From NCBI RefSeq assembly GCF_011058155.1, contig NZ_JAALFC010000020.1:1-64000 (forward strand): DNA of 64,000 nucleotides. The letters run 5' to 3'. Within the stretch, counting starts at the first letter, position 1, and each line of letters starts with the position of its first letter. The position numbers and the translations under genes are program-made. Below, one piece after another: positions 39,709 to 52,160 of this stretch. Under the pieces are notes generated by a model that saw only the letters and a list, made by a program, of their open reading frames with translations, searched no databases and had not been told where the DNA came from. The stretch comes from Litoribacterium kuwaitense. GTDB lineage: Bacteria > Bacillota > Bacilli > Bacillales > DSM-28697.

Positions 39709-40098
39709 CTCACTCTTCACCCCTTGCGTTAGTCTAACCTTCACGAGAAGGGCAGTGGGCCTTCTTGTGCATGCAATCGTTGCACTCATTGTGCACAAAC
39801 AACCTTTATCCCATTCTAATGGAATGTTGCTTTCTTCCATTATACTCTTTCTTACTGTGTATTTGTTCATGAAGAAACGAATATGGATAAATTGTCAAGC
39901 GTACTTTATCCAATTGATATGTATGCGATTGTATCATAAGTCATCCGAACTGCAAAATATTTGCTATGTCATCGTTAAAACCTGCTGTTATAAATGCTTT
40001 AAATAGGGAAAAAACAAGGCTCTTAAAAAGGGCCTTGTTTGTCTTGCAAGGAGTATAAGGGAATGTCCTTCTCTAAAAGAGGGATTTGAACGCCTCTT
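39709..40098. other. clpX leader and promoter region
   Basis: About 390 bases without a gene between tig and clpX. On the minus strand a TATAAT follows GAAAGAG around 39838-39843 (likely -10, weak -35), and a TTGACA near 39892-39897 lies too far upstream to pair with it. A nested inverted repeat (TTGTGC, TGCAA / TTGCA, GTGCACAA; 39765-39798) lies in the leader. The tig terminator occupies 40008-40040. I found no CtsR box. Confidence 0.5.
40008..40040 (-). terminator. terminator of tig
   Basis: Minus-strand stem CAAGGCC (40031-40037) with loop and CCTTG (40015-40019), followed by TTTTTT. A second smaller hairpin (AAGAGG...CCTCTT, 40075-40098) lies directly after the tig stop. Confidence 0.7.
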
Positions 40099-41391
40099 TT
40101 ATTCAGAAACGACCTTGCTTTCCTCTACAAGTAGGTCAATAGCCTTGCGGATTTTAATATCATTTTCAAGTGTTTCTGTAGAACCGCCAAGCATTTGTTT
40201 TAAATTATCTGCAGACGTTTGGTACATTTCAGCCATCTTATCAAGCTCAGCTTGAACTTCTTCTTCAGCGGCTGCAATGCCTTCGGCTTCAGCAATGGCC
40301 TCAAGCGTTAAGTTTGTCTTCACACGCTGCTCAGCATCGCCCTTCATCTGCTCTTTCAACGCATCTTCATCTTGGCCGGAGAATTGGAAGTACATGTCGA
40401 GCGTCATGCCTTGCATTTGTAGACGCTGTTCAAATTCTCTCTTCATTCGATCCAATTCGCTGTCAATCATTGCGTCTGGAATAGTAATTGTTGCATTTTC
40501 TGTCGCTTTTTCAACGAGCGTATCGCGTTTTGCGTTTTCAGCATTTGTTTCTTTCGTTTCTTTCAAGCGTTTTTCAGTTTTTTCTTTAAGCTCAGCCAAT
40601 GTGTCAACTTCTTCATCGACGTCTTTGGCAAACTCATCATCAAGCTCAGGAAGCTCTTTTTGTTTAATTTCATGAAGCTTTACTTTAAAGACAGCTTTTT
40701 TGCCAGCGAGATCCTCAGCGTGATATTCCTCAGGGAACGTCACCTCGACGTCTTTTTCGTCGCCTGCTTTCACACCGACGAGCTGCTCCTCAAAGCCAGG
40801 GATGAAAGAGCCTGAGCCAATTTCAAGTGAATAATTTTCTGCTTGACCGCCTTCAAAGGCAACACCGTCTACAAAACCTTCAAAGTCGATGACAGCTGTA
40901 TCGCCATTTTCCACTTGACCTTCCTCTTTAACGACAAGCTCTGCTTGACGATCTTGCATTTGTTGCAGCTCGGTATCAACGTCCTCTGAAGTCACCTCAG
41001 TCGATTCTTCAGGCACTTCGAGACCTTTGTATTCACCAAGCTCAACTTCTGGCTTTACAGTCACTTTTGCTGTAAAAACAAGCGGCTTGTCTTTTTCAAT
41101 TTCTTCAATATCAATTTCTGGACGATCTACAGGAAAGATCCCTGCTTCATCAACCGCGTTTGCATAGGCGTCTGGAAGTACGATGTCAACCGCATCCTGG
41201 TAAAGAGCTTCGACACCAAAACGCTTCTCAAATAGGGAGCGAGGAACGCGTCCTTTCCGGAAGCCTGGCAATTGAACAGTTTTAACAACCTTTTTAAAGG
41301 CACCATCAAGGGCCTTGTTAAACGTTTCGGCATCTACCTCTACAGTCAGTACGCCTTCATTTCCTTCTTTCTTTTCCCATTTCACAGACAT
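40099..41391 (-). CDS. tig: Trigger factor chaperone
   Basis: Ribosome-bound peptidyl-prolyl isomerase and chaperone. The ribosome-binding signature is [17 protein letters not shown] (about residue 43). The FKBP-type PPIase domain is at about 160-245 ([19 protein letters not shown]) and a long helical C-domain follows. 430 residues. The ATG at 41391 ([10 protein letters not shown]) lies 6 bases after GGAGGG; the open frame upstream to 41496 is leader. Confidence 0.97.
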   Translation of the reverse strand: MSVKWEKKEGNEGVLTVEVDAETFNKALDGAFKKVVKTVQLPGFRKGRVPRSLFEKRFGVEALYQDAVDIVLPDAYANAVDEAGIFPVDRPEIDIEEIEKDKPLVFTAKVTVKPEVELGEYKGLEVPEESTEVTSEDVDTELQQMQDRQAELVVKEEGQVENGDTAVIDFEGFVDGVAFEGGQAENYSLEIGSGSFIPGFEEQLVGVKAGDEKDVEVTFPEEYHAEDLAGKKAVFKVKLHEIKQKELPELDDEFAKDVDEEVDTLAELKEKTEKRLKETKETNAENAKRDTLVEKATENATITIPDAMIDSELDRMKREFEQRLQMQGMTLDMYFQFSGQDEDALKEQMKGDAEQRVKTNLTLEAIAEAEGIAAAEEEVQAELDKMAEMYQTSADNLKQMLGGSTETLENDIKIRKAIDLLVEESKVVSE

Positions 41392-41527
41392 ATGATTCCC
41401 TCCAACATCTCGATTCGTAATCTTGTATTTACGTGAATATACGGAACACAAGTTTAAAAGGCACAATATCATGTGCCTATTTTCCCCTATTTTCAACCAT
41501 TATAGTATACCATAGATTTTGTCGCTT

Positions 41528-42517
41528 TCAAGCGAAGGGGAGCGGACCAGAGCCAAAGACTTTCTCTTCGATCATTTGAATATATTGAACTGCCTCTTCG
41601 ATATCCGATATAGCGCTTTGATAGAGTACGGCTGCACCTTCAATCGACATATCAAGACCATTTCGACAGGCAGATATATAATGAATGGCAGCGCCCCAAA
41701 CCTCTCCGTCTTCAAAAGGTAAAGGAAATGGATAAACTCCTGACACCAATTGCCGCCATTGCTCTGCCATGAGTGCATGCAGGGTTGGGTTTTCAAACTC
41801 TACATGATCTTCGAGCTGCTTCAACACTTCATGAAATAACGACTGCTCAAACACAGGTAGCAATTCATTTGCACTGACAGACATCGTCATACCGAATTTC
41901 TCACAATTCACCTGTTTTTTTACACCTTGTTTTTGTAAAATCTCTAACAAAGTCGTTTTTAAGATCGGGTGTTTCTGCGGATGCATTAAGAACGATTCTA
42001 TTGCTTCAATATATCGCTCCGCCTCCACGTGACTGATCTGATCAACAAAAGTCCAATCTTCTTCATCTGTAGTGCTATCCTCAGCAGTCACAAGTCGAAC
42101 TGGAGACGGCGACGGTGTCGATGTCTCTGGATATTGTACATACTTTCGGAATGCAGATTGATACACTACAGGCGTGTTTGGCGAGTCAATCAGAGTCTGA
42201 GCAATTTCAGCAGCCTCTGCAAACTGGTTACAATGTACTAAGATCCCTAAATAAATATCCATCAGGTCATAGTTCTCTACGGAGGATTCCGTTAATAGGT
42301 AGAAGCATTGAGATCTTGCTTCTTCCATTCGGCCTGTTTCCATCAAAGCCACCACCCGGGCAACACCGGCATCATATGGAAGCTTCTCGTCACCAAGTTG
42401 TTGAAAATACGATAAAGCGAGCTCAAATTGCTCGCTGGCAACAGCGTCAAAGGCTTTTTGCATCAGCCTTTGCTTTAATCCAGGAAATGCGACTACGTTA
42501 GAATGCTTCTTTTTCAT
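41528..42517 (-). CDS. ysoA: YsoA-like tetratricopeptide protein
   Basis: 329 residues with a helical N-terminal half that reads as TPR-like repeats (AFDAVASEQFELALSYFQQLGD; LMETGRMEEARSQCFYLL; VHCNQFAEAAEIAQTLID). Function unknown. In B. subtilis ysoA is upstream of tig-clpX, and the same order holds here. The ATG at 42517 (MKKKHSNVVAFPGLKQ) follows AGCGGTG and is preferred to starts up to 42577. Confidence 0.85.
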   Translation of the reverse strand: MKKKHSNVVAFPGLKQRLMQKAFDAVASEQFELALSYFQQLGDEKLPYDAGVARVVALMETGRMEEARSQCFYLLTESSVENYDLMDIYLGILVHCNQFAEAAEIAQTLIDSPNTPVVYQSAFRKYVQYPETSTPSPSPVRLVTAEDSTTDEEDWTFVDQISHVEAERYIEAIESFLMHPQKHPILKTTLLEILQKQGVKKQVNCEKFGMTMSVSANELLPVFEQSLFHEVLKQLEDHVEFENPTLHALMAEQWRQLVSGVYPFPLPFEDGEVWGAAIHYISACRNGLDMSIEGAAVLYQSAISDIEEAVQYIQMIEEKVFGSGPLPFA

Positions 42518-42796
42518 ATTGTCACCGCTTGACTCTCTCTGTATTTTACGCCAGTGTACCAGATTTACAAGCTCCACTTCAACAAAGCTTTATCGATCCT
42601 GCTTGACGGAATGAGACAGCAGGTTTGCAGAATGGAAAGATGCCTTCGCTTCAATATCCGAGTTCTTTTTCAAAAACTTTAATGGCGACGTAATACTTGT
42701 TTCGTATGTGCAGGCGTCGCAGTGAGGTGCTTGCCTATCATACCGCTGCTTATGATGCTTCACGCTCTGTCGACAAAGGGATTCGCTTCATTGAAT

Positions 42797-42821
42797 GAAA
42801 AAACGCCCTCCGCAGAAGGCG
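42797..42821 (-). terminator. terminator of the ilv-leu operon
   Basis: Minus-strand stem CGCCTTC-tgcg-GAGGGCG (42804-42821, one G-T pair) followed by TTTTTT, 8 bases after the leuD stop. The rest of the 42518-42828 gap shows no gene. Confidence 0.8.
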
Positions 42822-42828
42822 CCTGTCT

Positions 42829-43427
42829 TTAAAATATAACAGCTGTCTTTCGGTTGTCCTCAAACGTCTGAATGGCTTCATCATAGCCGAGCGTGACGTC
42901 AATTTCGTCCCAACCATTCATGAGCATTTCTTTCCAATATGGATCGACTGCAAAAGTTTTTGCAAAGCCTTGTTCGTCGCGCACCTGCTGCGTTTGCACA
43001 TCGACAGTTAATTCATAATCTGCAGCCTGTGCTCGATTTAACAAGAGCGTAATCTCTTCTTCTTCCATTCGAATAGGGAGAATGCCATTTTTAAACAATT
43101 GTTATAAAAGATATCAGCAAAACTAGACGAAATAATAATATGAAATCCGTAGTCTTTTAATGCCCATGGCGCATGCTCTCGCGAAGATCCACAGCCAAAA
43201 TTGTGACCTGCTACGAGAATGCTAGCTCCTTTATTTTCCGGTCTATTTAACTCAAATGCTTCGTTTTCTGTGCCGTCTGAGTTAAAACGCCAGTCGTAAA
43301 ACAAAAAGGCGCCGAAGCCGGTGCGTTCAATTCTTTTTAAAAACTGCTTCGGGATAATTTGGTCTGTATCGACATTCACCCGATCCATCGGTGCCACTTT
43401 TCCTGTGTGCTTTACCAACCCATTCAT
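42829..43427 (-). CDS. leuD: 3-isopropylmalate dehydratase small subunit (frameshifted as sequenced)
   Basis: Partner of LeuC in isomerising 2- to 3-isopropylmalate. The first piece holds [15 protein letters not shown] and the swivel-domain motif [17 protein letters not shown]; the second holds [15 protein letters not shown] to the C-terminus. One T is missing (AAA at 43093-43095 on the plus strand); with it the join reads [16 protein letters not shown], as in the family, and the protein is about 199 residues. ATG at 43427 after GAGGGGTG. Confidence 0.9.
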
Positions 43428-43441
43428 GAAATCACCCCTCT

Positions 43442-44851
43442 TTAGCTTACTGGTGTGTTAGCAAACTGACGAACATCACAAAAGTGTCCTTTAATCGCCG
43501 CAGCCGCAGCCATCGCCGGTGAAACGAGGTGAGTTCGACTTCCTTTACCTTGTCGACCTTCAAAGTTTCGGTTCGATGTCGAGGCGCAGCGTTCGCCTTC
43601 TGGAACAACGTCCGGATTCATGCTGAGACACATGCTGCATCCGGATTCACGCCATTCGAAACCTGCGTCTACGAAAATACGATCCAACCCTTCTTCCTCA
43701 GCTTGTAATTTAACTTTTTGCGAGCCTGGAACAACTAAGGCACGAACGTGCGGAGCGACTTTCTGCCCTTTTGCGATTTGCGCTGCTGCCCGTAAATCGC
43801 TCAGACGAGAGTTTGTACACGAACCGATAAATACGTGCTGAATTTCAATCTCTGTCATCGGCATATTTGGCTCCAAGCCCATATAGGCAAGGGCCTGATT
43901 CGCTGCTTTTTTCTCATTGTCCGTCGTCATATTCTTAGGATCTGGCACAGAAGCGTTCACAGAAATACACATGCCTGGATTCGTTCCCCACGTCACTTGT
44001 GGTTCAATGTCTTTCGCCTTAATTTCAACACGGTTATCATAAATAGCGCCTTCGTCCGTAGCCAATGCAGCCCATTGCTTCATCGCCTCTGCGAACGACT
44101 CAGGAGCGAAGCGACGTCCTTTCAAGTAAGCAAAGGTCGTTTCATCCGGGCTGATCAATCCTGCTTTTGCGCCTGCTTCAATCGACATGTTACATACAGT
44201 CATCCGCTCTTCCATCGTCATATCACGAATCGCCTGACCAGTAAACTCAATGACATGACCTGTACCAAAATCTGTGCCAAATTTCCCGATGATTGCCAAA
44301 ATGACATCTTTAGCTGTAACACCTACACCTAGTGAACCGTCAATGTGCACTTCCATCGTTTTCGGTTTTGATTGCCAAAGCGTTTGTGTTGCTAAGACGT
44401 GTTCGACTTCACTCGTGCCAATTCCGAACGCCAGCGCACCAAACGCACCGTGCGTAGACGTATGGCTATCTCCACAAACAATGGTTTTCCCTGGGTGGGT
44501 TAATCCAAGCTCCGGACCAATGACGTGGACAATCCCTTGGTCAGGGCTTTTTAAATCAGCAATTTCAATAGCAAATTCGTCACAGTTTTTCGCAAGTGTC
44601 TCCATTTGCTTTTGGGCAATCTCATCTTGAACCGTGAAACGATTCACTGTCGGTACGTTATGATCCATCGTCGCGAATGTTAAATCTGGTCGGCGCACCT
44701 TTCGATTTTTTAAGCGCAGCCCTTCAAAAGCCTGCGGCGAGGTGACCTCATGGACCATATGAAGGTCAATATATAACAATGCCGGCTTACCTTGCTCTTC
44801 TACGACAGCATGTTTTTCCCAAATTTTCTCGATAATCGTTTTTGCACTCAT
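43442..44851 (-). CDS. leuC: 3-isopropylmalate dehydratase large subunit
   Basis: Aconitase-family [4Fe-4S] enzyme of leucine synthesis. Cluster cysteines lie in [14 protein letters not shown] and [25 protein letters not shown] and [14 protein letters not shown] are family motifs. About 469 residues. The ATG at 44851 ([11 protein letters not shown]) follows AAAGGGGGA by 8 bases; a TTG at 44857 is less likely. Confidence 0.97.
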   Translation of the reverse strand: MSAKTIIEKIWEKHAVVEEQGKPALLYIDLHMVHEVTSPQAFEGLRLKNRKVRRPDLTFATMDHNVPTVNRFTVQDEIAQKQMETLAKNCDEFAIEIADLKSPDQGIVHVIGPELGLTHPGKTIVCGDSHTSTHGAFGALAFGIGTSEVEHVLATQTLWQSKPKTMEVHIDGSLGVGVTAKDVILAIIGKFGTDFGTGHVIEFTGQAIRDMTMEERMTVCNMSIEAGAKAGLISPDETTFAYLKGRRFAPESFAEAMKQWAALATDEGAIYDNRVEIKAKDIEPQVTWGTNPGMCISVNASVPDPKNMTTDNEKKAANQALAYMGLEPNMPMTEIEIQHVFIGSCTNSRLSDLRAAAQIAKGQKVAPHVRALVVPGSQKVKLQAEEEGLDRIFVDAGFEWRESGCSMCLSMNPDVVPEGERCASTSNRNFEGRQGKGSRTHLVSPAMAAAAAIKGHFCDVRQFANTPVS

Positions 44852-44876
44852 GCTCAATCCCCCTTTTCCTCATCAT

Positions 44877-45974
44877 TTACTTTGTGAGTTGAGCCACTTC
44901 TTTCAGCTGTCTTTCCACTTCAGCAAGTACAGTTTCAGTGGATGCGGGCTCTGCATTTGTTACCCCTGCTAAGTCCCCTGTGCACACGCCTGATTCAAGT
45001 GTTCTAAAAACAGCTTGCTCTAACATATCCGCTTCACGTTCCCAACCGAACGCATATTTTAGCATCATCGCTGCTGATAACAGCATTGCCATCGGATTCG
45101 CTTCATTTTTGCCCGCAATATCAGGTGCCGAACCATGAACAGGTTCAAACAAACCAGGGCCCTCCTCGGACAAACTTGCGGACGGTAACATTCCGAGAGA
45201 TCCTGTGAGCATCGATGCTTCGTCGCTTAAAATATCACCAAATAGATTTTCCGTGACGATGACATCAAATTGATCTGGACGACGAATTAATTGCATCGCT
45301 GCATTGTCAACGAGCAAATGTTCAAGGGTCACATCCGGATAGTCCTGAGCCACTTCATTAGCGACTTCACGCCATACTTTACTAGACTCGAGCACATTCG
45401 CTTTATCAACAGACGTGACTTTCTTTCTCCGCACACGAGCGAGTTCAAAGCCTTTTCGTAAAATACGTTCAATTTCTCTTCTCGTATAAAATAACGTATC
45501 AACTACAGCTTCCTCACCATTCACGCTGCGACGTTCACTAGGTTCTCCGAAGTAAAGGCCTCCTGTCAGCTCTCTTACAATCAAGAGATCTACATCTTTG
45601 ACGACGTCCTCTTTTAATGTCGAGGACGAAATAAGCGCAGGAATCGCCTGTACCGGTCGCAAATTAGCGAAAAGGCCCAAGGCTTTACGAATGCCAAGAA
45701 GTCCTCGCTCTGGACGTAAGTCTGAAGGGTTGTTATCCCATTTCGGTCCGCCGACCGCTCCAAGGAGAACCGCGTCACTCTCTTGACAAAGCCGCACAGT
45801 CTCCTCTGGAAGCGGATTATTTTTTTCGTCAATGGCATGCCCGCCAATAAGCCCATACTCAAATGTTATTGAACGACCAAAAACTTCCTCAAACTGTTTT
45901 AAAATACGGATCGTACCTTCGACAATTTCCTGACCTATTCCGTCTCCTGGAAGAACAGCAACTTTCTTTGCCAC
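44877..45974 (-). CDS. leuB: 3-isopropylmalate dehydrogenase
   Basis: NAD-dependent oxidative decarboxylation of 3-isopropylmalate. Family motifs: VAVLPGDGIGQEIVEG at the start, RELTGGLYFGEPSER, VDNAAMQLI, and the NAD region PVHGSAPDIAGKNEANP. 365 residues. GTG start with GGAGG upstream, 18 bases after leuA. Confidence 0.97.
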   Translation of the reverse strand: MAKKVAVLPGDGIGQEIVEGTIRILKQFEEVFGRSITFEYGLIGGHAIDEKNNPLPEETVRLCQESDAVLLGAVGGPKWDNNPSDLRPERGLLGIRKALGLFANLRPVQAIPALISSSTLKEDVVKDVDLLIVRELTGGLYFGEPSERRSVNGEEAVVDTLFYTRREIERILRKGFELARVRRKKVTSVDKANVLESSKVWREVANEVAQDYPDVTLEHLLVDNAAMQLIRRPDQFDVIVTENLFGDILSDEASMLTGSLGMLPSASLSEEGPGLFEPVHGSAPDIAGKNEANPMAMLLSAAMMLKYAFGWEREADMLEQAVFRTLESGVCTGDLAGVTNAEPASTETVLAEVERQLKEVAQLTK

Positions 45975-45992
45975 GATACAAAAACCTCCAAA

Positions 45993-47533
45993 TTATGCTT
46001 TCTGAGTTTCTTCTTGGTTGAGGCGACTACGGACAATTCCGCGATTGACTGCAGAAATGTAGGCTTTTGCCGAGGCTTCAAGAACATCCTGTGATGCTGC
46101 TCTGCCAGACACATCTTCGTCAAAAATGCGCACCGTCACATATACTTCTGCCAGAGCGTCTCTGCCTCCACCAACGGACTGAATCCGATAATCAAGAACC
46201 GTAATCGGCAAATCAATCATTCGTTCAATCGTATTGTAAATCGCTTCCACGCTACCTGCACCTGTGCCTGCCTGACTCTTTTTCTCACCAGATGGATCAA
46301 TTAACGTACACGTCGCCATTTGTACATTGTTTGTTCCATATGTCACCTGGATGTTTTCTAGCTCATATCCAGTCGTTTCTTTACCAAGCTTGTTATCGGT
46401 CACCAAGGCGATAATGTCATCATCCGTCACTTCTTTTTTCGTATCAGCAAGCGTTTTAAAGGCGACGAATAATGTGCCGATTTCCTCTTCATTTAGTGTA
46501 AAGCCAAGCTTCTGTAAATGTGTGCTAAATGCATGTCGCCCGGAATGCTTACCTAATACATAAGGATCCGCCTGCACACCAACAAGCTCCGGTGAAATAA
46601 TTTCATACGTCGACTTATCTTTCAACATGCCATCTTGATGAATGCCAGACTCATGTGCAAATGCGTTACGACCGACAACCGCCTTATTGGCCGGAATGGT
46701 CATCCCTGTCAGCTTGCTCACTAGATCACTCGTACGTTTCGTTTCTGAAAGTTCGATATCTGTATAATAAGGATAATGATCTTTGCGAATATGAAGGGCA
46801 ACAGCTATCTCTTCCAGTGAAGCGTTCCCTGCCCGTTCACCAATACCATTAATGGCTCCTTCGATCTGGCGCGCCCCATGCTCAATGCCAGCCAGAGAAT
46901 TTGAGACAGCCATGCCTAGATCATCATGACAATGCGTTGACAAAATTACTTTTTCAATATTCGGAACATTGTCTGTTAAGTAGCGAAACACATCTCCATA
47001 CTCTTTTGGAGTGATGTATCCGACTGTATCCGGAATGTTAATCACCGTTGCGCCTGCCTCAATGACCTTTGTGACAATCTCAGCTAGAAATGGCAACTCC
47101 GTCCGACAGGCATCCTCTGCCGACCATTGAACATGTGGAAAACGCTCCGCAGCATATTTCACAGATTCGACCGCTTTTTCCACCACTTTTCTGGAGCCAT
47201 TCTCAGCTTGCTTGCCATATGAATTGGCGAAGTCGCAAGAAAGAGATGGATACGGGGCTCGGCTCCCCCACGGAGAGCCTCCCACGCCGTATCAATATCT
47301 TCCTGCTTGCAACGGGATAAACCGGTAACAGAACAACCTTTGATTTGATTTGCAATCTCCTTCACTGCTTCAAAGTCGCCTCGTGAAGATGCCGGGAAAC
47401 CAGCCTCGATAATATCAACACGATATCGTTCAAGCTGCTTAGCAATTTGCAGTTTTTCTGACTTATTCAGATTAACGCCAGGAGACTGTTCTCCATCTCT
47501 TAATGTTGTATCAAAAATATTGATTTTCTGCAC
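45993..47533 (-). CDS. leuA: 2-isopropylmalate synthase (frameshifted as sequenced)
   Basis: First committed step of leucine synthesis: acetyl-CoA plus 2-ketoisovalerate. The N-terminal piece has [18 protein letters not shown] and EAGFPASS; the second has FSTHC-type [16 protein letters not shown] and the C-terminal leucine-feedback domain ([11 protein letters not shown]). One base is missing in the T run 47187-47190; with it the join reads [19 protein letters not shown] and the protein is about 513 residues. GTG start at 47533. Confidence 0.93.
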
Positions 47534-47552
47534 CTTTATCCCAACCTTTCAC

Positions 47553-48569
<1,017 letters not shown>

Positions 48570-49094
48570 TTACTTAATGAGTGTGTATTGCTTCATATCT
48601 GTAACCGATTTTTGCTGGGTACCTCTGGTAAAAGCCGTTAGTCCGGTTCTCGCCAGTTCTTTAATGCCATAAGGGCTGAGCAGTTCAATGAGCGCTTCGA
48701 CTTTCGAGGACTCGCCTGTCACTTGAACAACTAAGCTATCCTTGCTGACATCGACCACCGATGCCCGAAAAGGCTCGATAATACCATTGATTTCTGCTCG
48801 AGTCTGGGCATTGGCAATCACCTTAATCATCACCAGCTCACGGGCTACATACGATTGGGACGTAATGTCGTTAACCTTTAATACGTCAACTTGCTTATTC
48901 AACTGTTTAATCAACTGTTCGATTTTTGCATCGTCATCTACTTGAACAACAAATGTCATCCGTGAGATACCTGGCATTTCTGAGTGGCCTACCGTAATAC
49001 TCTCAATATTAAATTGCCTTCTTGTGAATAGTCCGGTAATTCGGTTAAGCACACCTGCACGGTTATTTACTGTAGCTGTAACAATTCTCTTCAT
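48570..49094 (-). CDS. ilvH: Acetolactate synthase small (regulatory) subunit
   Basis: Valine-binding regulatory subunit. An N-terminal ACT domain (residues 4-75: [27 protein letters not shown]) and a C-terminal ACT-like domain (about 85-160). 174 residues. It overlaps the ilvB stop by four bases (ATGA). Confidence 0.96.
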   Translation of the reverse strand: MKRIVTATVNNRAGVLNRITGLFTRRQFNIESITVGHSEMPGISRMTFVVQVDDDAKIEQLIKQLNKQVDVLKVNDITSQSYVARELVMIKVIANAQTRAEINGIIEPFRASVVDVSKDSLVVQVTGESSKVEALIELLSPYGIKELARTGLTAFTRGTQQKSVTDMKQYTLIK

Positions 49095-50809
49095 GGTTTG
49101 ATCCCCACCATTTCATGAATTCCTTTGCCTGGCGCGACCATCGGATACACATTTTCTTCAGGAGCTACGTAGACATCGACAAGCGCTGGACCTGGGTGAG
49201 CAAATGCTTCACGTAGCGCATTTACCGTTTCTTCTTCTGTCGTCGTCTTCCACCCTTTGATTGAATAAGCCTCAGCTAGCTTCACATAATCAGGCTGTAG
49301 TGGAAGCTTCGATTCGGAATAACGTTCTTCATAAAAGATTTGCTGCCACTGGCGAACCATACCAAGAGATCGATTATTCAAGATGACGATCTTGACAGGA
49401 AGGTTATGCTCTTGAATCACACCGAGTTCCTGCAGCGTCATTTGAAACCCACCGTCACCTGTCACAGCAACAACCGTTGCCTCTGGCTCTGCCAATTGCG
49501 CCCCGATTGCGGACGGAAAGCCGAAGCCCATTGTTCCTAATCCACCAGAAGTCACCCATTTGTTCGGCTGATTTAACTGATAATATTGCGCGGACCACAT
49601 TTGGTGTTGACCGACATCCGTCGTGACAATGGCTTCACCATTGGTCTCCTTATAAATCATCTCAATAAGCTTTTGCGGCTTAAGTACTTCTTCGGAGTCA
49701 ATGTAAGCCAATGGAAATTCATTTTTCCAGCCACGCAGTTTTTCGTGCCATTCTTCAAATTCCCCTTGAGCTTCAGACACTTCATTCAGTAGCGACAACG
49801 CTTCTCGCGCATCTCCAACAACAGGAATCTGCGTTTTTACATTTTTCCCAATTTCAGCTGGGTCGACATCAATATGTGCAACCTTTGCATTTGGTGCGAA
49901 ATGCTTTAGATTCCCAGTAACGCGGTCATCGAACCGAGCGCCAATACTGATTAACAAGTCTGCCTCATAAATGGCCATGTTTGCCGCATAGGTTCCATGC
50001 ATCCCACACATCCCAAGGAATTGCTCATCGTCAGCAGGGAAAGCCCCAAGCCCAAGTAACGTATGAGTAATTGGCAATTTCTGATTTTTTATAAAGCTCC
50101 GTAATTCCTCATGACCCTTGGCGTGTAATACACCCGCTCCAGCAAGCACGACAGGCTTTTTCGCTTGTGAAATAGCTTCTAGCAATTTACGAATTTGCAG
50201 TTGATTCGGCTTAATTGTCGGTTGGTATCCAGGCAAATCAAGCTCTTTCGTATAGTCAAAAATGCCATCTTCAGCAGCAATGTCTTTCGGAATATCGATT
50301 AAAACCGGACCTGGCCGGCCTGTCGTTGCAATGTGAAATGCCTCTTTGATCGTTTGCGCGACTTCGCTCACATCTTGAATTTGGAAGTTATGCTTCGTAA
50401 TCGGCATCGTTATGCCCATAATATCCGCTTCCTGAAAAGCGTCTGAGCCAATCACACCGGTTGCAACCTGACCTGTGATGACGACGAGCGGCAGTGAATC
50501 CATCATCGCATCTGTTAAACCTGTAACTAAGTTTGTCGCTCCTGGACCAGAGGTCGCAATGACAACTCCAGGTTTACCAGATACTCGCGCATAACCTTCA
50601 GCTGCGTGAATGCTTCCTTGCTCGTGACGAGTCAAAATATGTCTCATACCTGATCCATACAAACGGTCATAAATCGGAAGGACGGCGCCGCCTGGATATC
50701 CAAAAATCATGTCGACGTTCTCTTCACGCAATGCCTGAATCAACATGTCAGCGCCATTCATTTTTTGCTTTGCTGGCTTGGCTTCGTCCGTCTTCAGCTT
50801 CATACTCAT
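49091..50809 (-). CDS. ilvB: Acetolactate synthase large (catalytic) subunit
   Basis: TPP- and FAD-dependent synthesis of acetolactate/acetohydroxybutyrate. [13 protein letters not shown] at about residue 37 contributes to the TPP site; the TPP-Mg motif is [13 protein letters not shown] ... NNRSLG (about residues 445-475). 572 residues. ATG at 50809 with AAGGAGGT 7-8 bases before. First gene of the T-box-controlled ilvBHC-leuABCD operon. Confidence 0.97.
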   Translation of the reverse strand: MSMKLKTDEAKPAKQKMNGADMLIQALREENVDMIFGYPGGAVLPIYDRLYGSGMRHILTRHEQGSIHAAEGYARVSGKPGVVIATSGPGATNLVTGLTDAMMDSLPLVVITGQVATGVIGSDAFQEADIMGITMPITKHNFQIQDVSEVAQTIKEAFHIATTGRPGPVLIDIPKDIAAEDGIFDYTKELDLPGYQPTIKPNQLQIRKLLEAISQAKKPVVLAGAGVLHAKGHEELRSFIKNQKLPITHTLLGLGAFPADDEQFLGMCGMHGTYAANMAIYEADLLISIGARFDDRVTGNLKHFAPNAKVAHIDVDPAEIGKNVKTQIPVVGDAREALSLLNEVSEAQGEFEEWHEKLRGWKNEFPLAYIDSEEVLKPQKLIEMIYKETNGEAIVTTDVGQHQMWSAQYYQLNQPNKWVTSGGLGTMGFGFPSAIGAQLAEPEATVVAVTGDGGFQMTLQELGVIQEHNLPVKIVILNNRSLGMVRQWQQIFYEERYSESKLPLQPDYVKLAEAYSIKGWKTTTEEETVNALREAFAHPGPALVDVYVAPEENVYPMVAPGKGIHEMVGIKP

Positions 50810-50855
50810 TTCACAACCTCCTTGATTAATGGTTCATCAATGTTCAAAAAAATAT

Positions 50856-51110
50856 AAAAAAACCCTTTCGTCCTTCCACACACTGATCCGTGTCGAAAGG
50901 GGCGAAAAGGTTTGCTTTTCACGGTACCACCCTTATTTACGCGCAGCATCCCTGCACGCCTCATGGCTTCACGCCTTTTTGGTAACGGGTCCATGAAGAC
51001 CCGGCACTGTCTACTTTGCTTTCAACAATGCGCTCCGAGGTGAGTTCACAAATCCTTATCCACCGGCTCTCAGCTATACCCGGCTCTCTGTCGGTCTGGA
51101 TCATTGCTAC
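50856..51110 (-). promoter_or_regulatory. T-box leader of ilv-leu operon (leucine specifier CTC)
   Basis: T-box TGGTACCGTG at 50920-50929. The terminator arms CCCCTTTCG and CGAAAGGGTTTTTTT lie at 50856-50902. The specifier CTC is at 51042-51044 in the context GTGAACTCACCTCGG. A leucine-responsive T-box in this position is established for B. subtilis ilvB. The promoter must lie just upstream, near the ilvE stop, in AT-rich sequence I could not resolve. Confidence 0.93.
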
Positions 51111-51152
51111 TACTCCTCATCAATGCGTTAAATATATATATAACCTAAATCG

Positions 51153-52031
51153 TTATTGATATGAATAACCGTCGGTTTCGACGTTTTCTCTAAATAATTG
51201 TAGCAAGGATTCTGTCACTTTACCAGGCTTTCCATCACCAATCAATCTGCCATCTACTTTCACAACAGCAATGACCTCAGCGGCTGTACCCGTTAGAAAT
51301 ACTTCGTCGGCAACATAAACGTCATGGCGGGTAAATGGTTCTTCCTTGACTGTATATCCAGCAGATGTAGCATATTCAATCACAGCGTCCCTTGTGATGC
51401 CTTCTAATGCACCAACATATCCAGGAGGCGTAATCAATGTGTCATCTTTTACAATAAATATGTTGTCTGCCGAAGCCTCTGCGACATATCCTTGGTCGTT
51501 TAACATTAACGCTTCGCCAGCATTGGCTAAATGCGCCTCTATTTTGACAAGGACGTTATTTAAATAGTTTAATGATTTGACCTTAGGACTTAATACGTCC
51601 GGTCGATTTCTTCTGCTCGCGACCGTAACAATCTCAAGACCTTGTTCATATAGCTCTTTAGGATAGAGCGCCAGTTGCTCTGCAATCACGATGACTTGAG
51701 GATTGGAGCATTTGAATGGATCAATGCCTAAGTCTCCTTTACCTCGTGAAACAACAACTCGAATGTAGCCACTTGAAAGTTCGTTTTTCAGAAGAGTGTC
51801 TGCGATAATTTTCGTCATTTCTTCTTTAGAATACGGAATCTCAAGCATAATTGACCGGGCCGAACGGTAAAGGCGTTCTAAATGCTCATCCAGTCGGAAA
51901 ATATTCCCTTGGTATGCACGAATACCTTCGAATATACCGTCTCCATAAAGGAAGCCGTGGTCATACACCGAAATTTTCGCATCTTCCTTTGGTAGAAACT
52001 GGTCATGGATAAACACCCATTGCTGTGCCAT
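51153..52031 (-). CDS. ilvE: Branched-chain amino acid aminotransferase
   Basis: PLP enzyme for the last transamination step of Leu/Ile/Val synthesis, fold type IV. YDHGFLYGDGIFEGIRAY at the start, PLP lysine in LSPKVKSLNYLNNVL, and EASADNIFIV. At 292 residues it is the short IlvE type rather than the roughly 360-residue YbgE/YwaA type of B. subtilis. Start taken at ATG 52031 (MAQQWVFI) after GGAGAG. It is upstream of the T-box and has its own promoter and cre site. Confidence 0.93.
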   Translation of the reverse strand: MAQQWVFIHDQFLPKEDAKISVYDHGFLYGDGIFEGIRAYQGNIFRLDEHLERLYRSARSIMLEIPYSKEEMTKIIADTLLKNELSSGYIRVVVSRGKGDLGIDPFKCSNPQVIVIAEQLALYPKELYEQGLEIVTVASRRNRPDVLSPKVKSLNYLNNVLVKIEAHLANAGEALMLNDQGYVAEASADNIFIVKDDTLITPPGYVGALEGITRDAVIEYATSAGYTVKEEPFTRHDVYVADEVFLTGTAAEVIAVVKVDGRLIGDGKPGKVTESLLQLFRENVETDGYSYQ

Positions 52032-52087
52032 AACCATCACTCTCCTGTACGTCTGCTATGATGTATGTGTTTTTGTTGTTGTGGACT

Positions 52088-52116
52088 ATCTTACGCCGAA
52101 AAAGGAACCGAGTCAA
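52088..52116 (-). promoter_or_regulatory. sigma-A promoter of ilvE
   Basis: TTGACT (52111-52116), 17-base spacer, TAAGAT (52088-52093) on the minus strand, about 57 bases before the start codon. Confidence 0.75.
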
Positions 52117-52160
52117 CCACATTTTTCTGATTCTTCGTTTGTTTCTAGCAAGCAATGATA

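Noticed and set aside
39709-39870. N-terminal extension of ClpX
   Set aside because: The zinc-domain start at 39708 is the conserved one; the extension has no similarity and overlaps the promoter region.
41392-41496. N-terminal extension of trigger factor
   Set aside because: The family start and a perfect ribosome site at 41391 make the upstream open frame leader.
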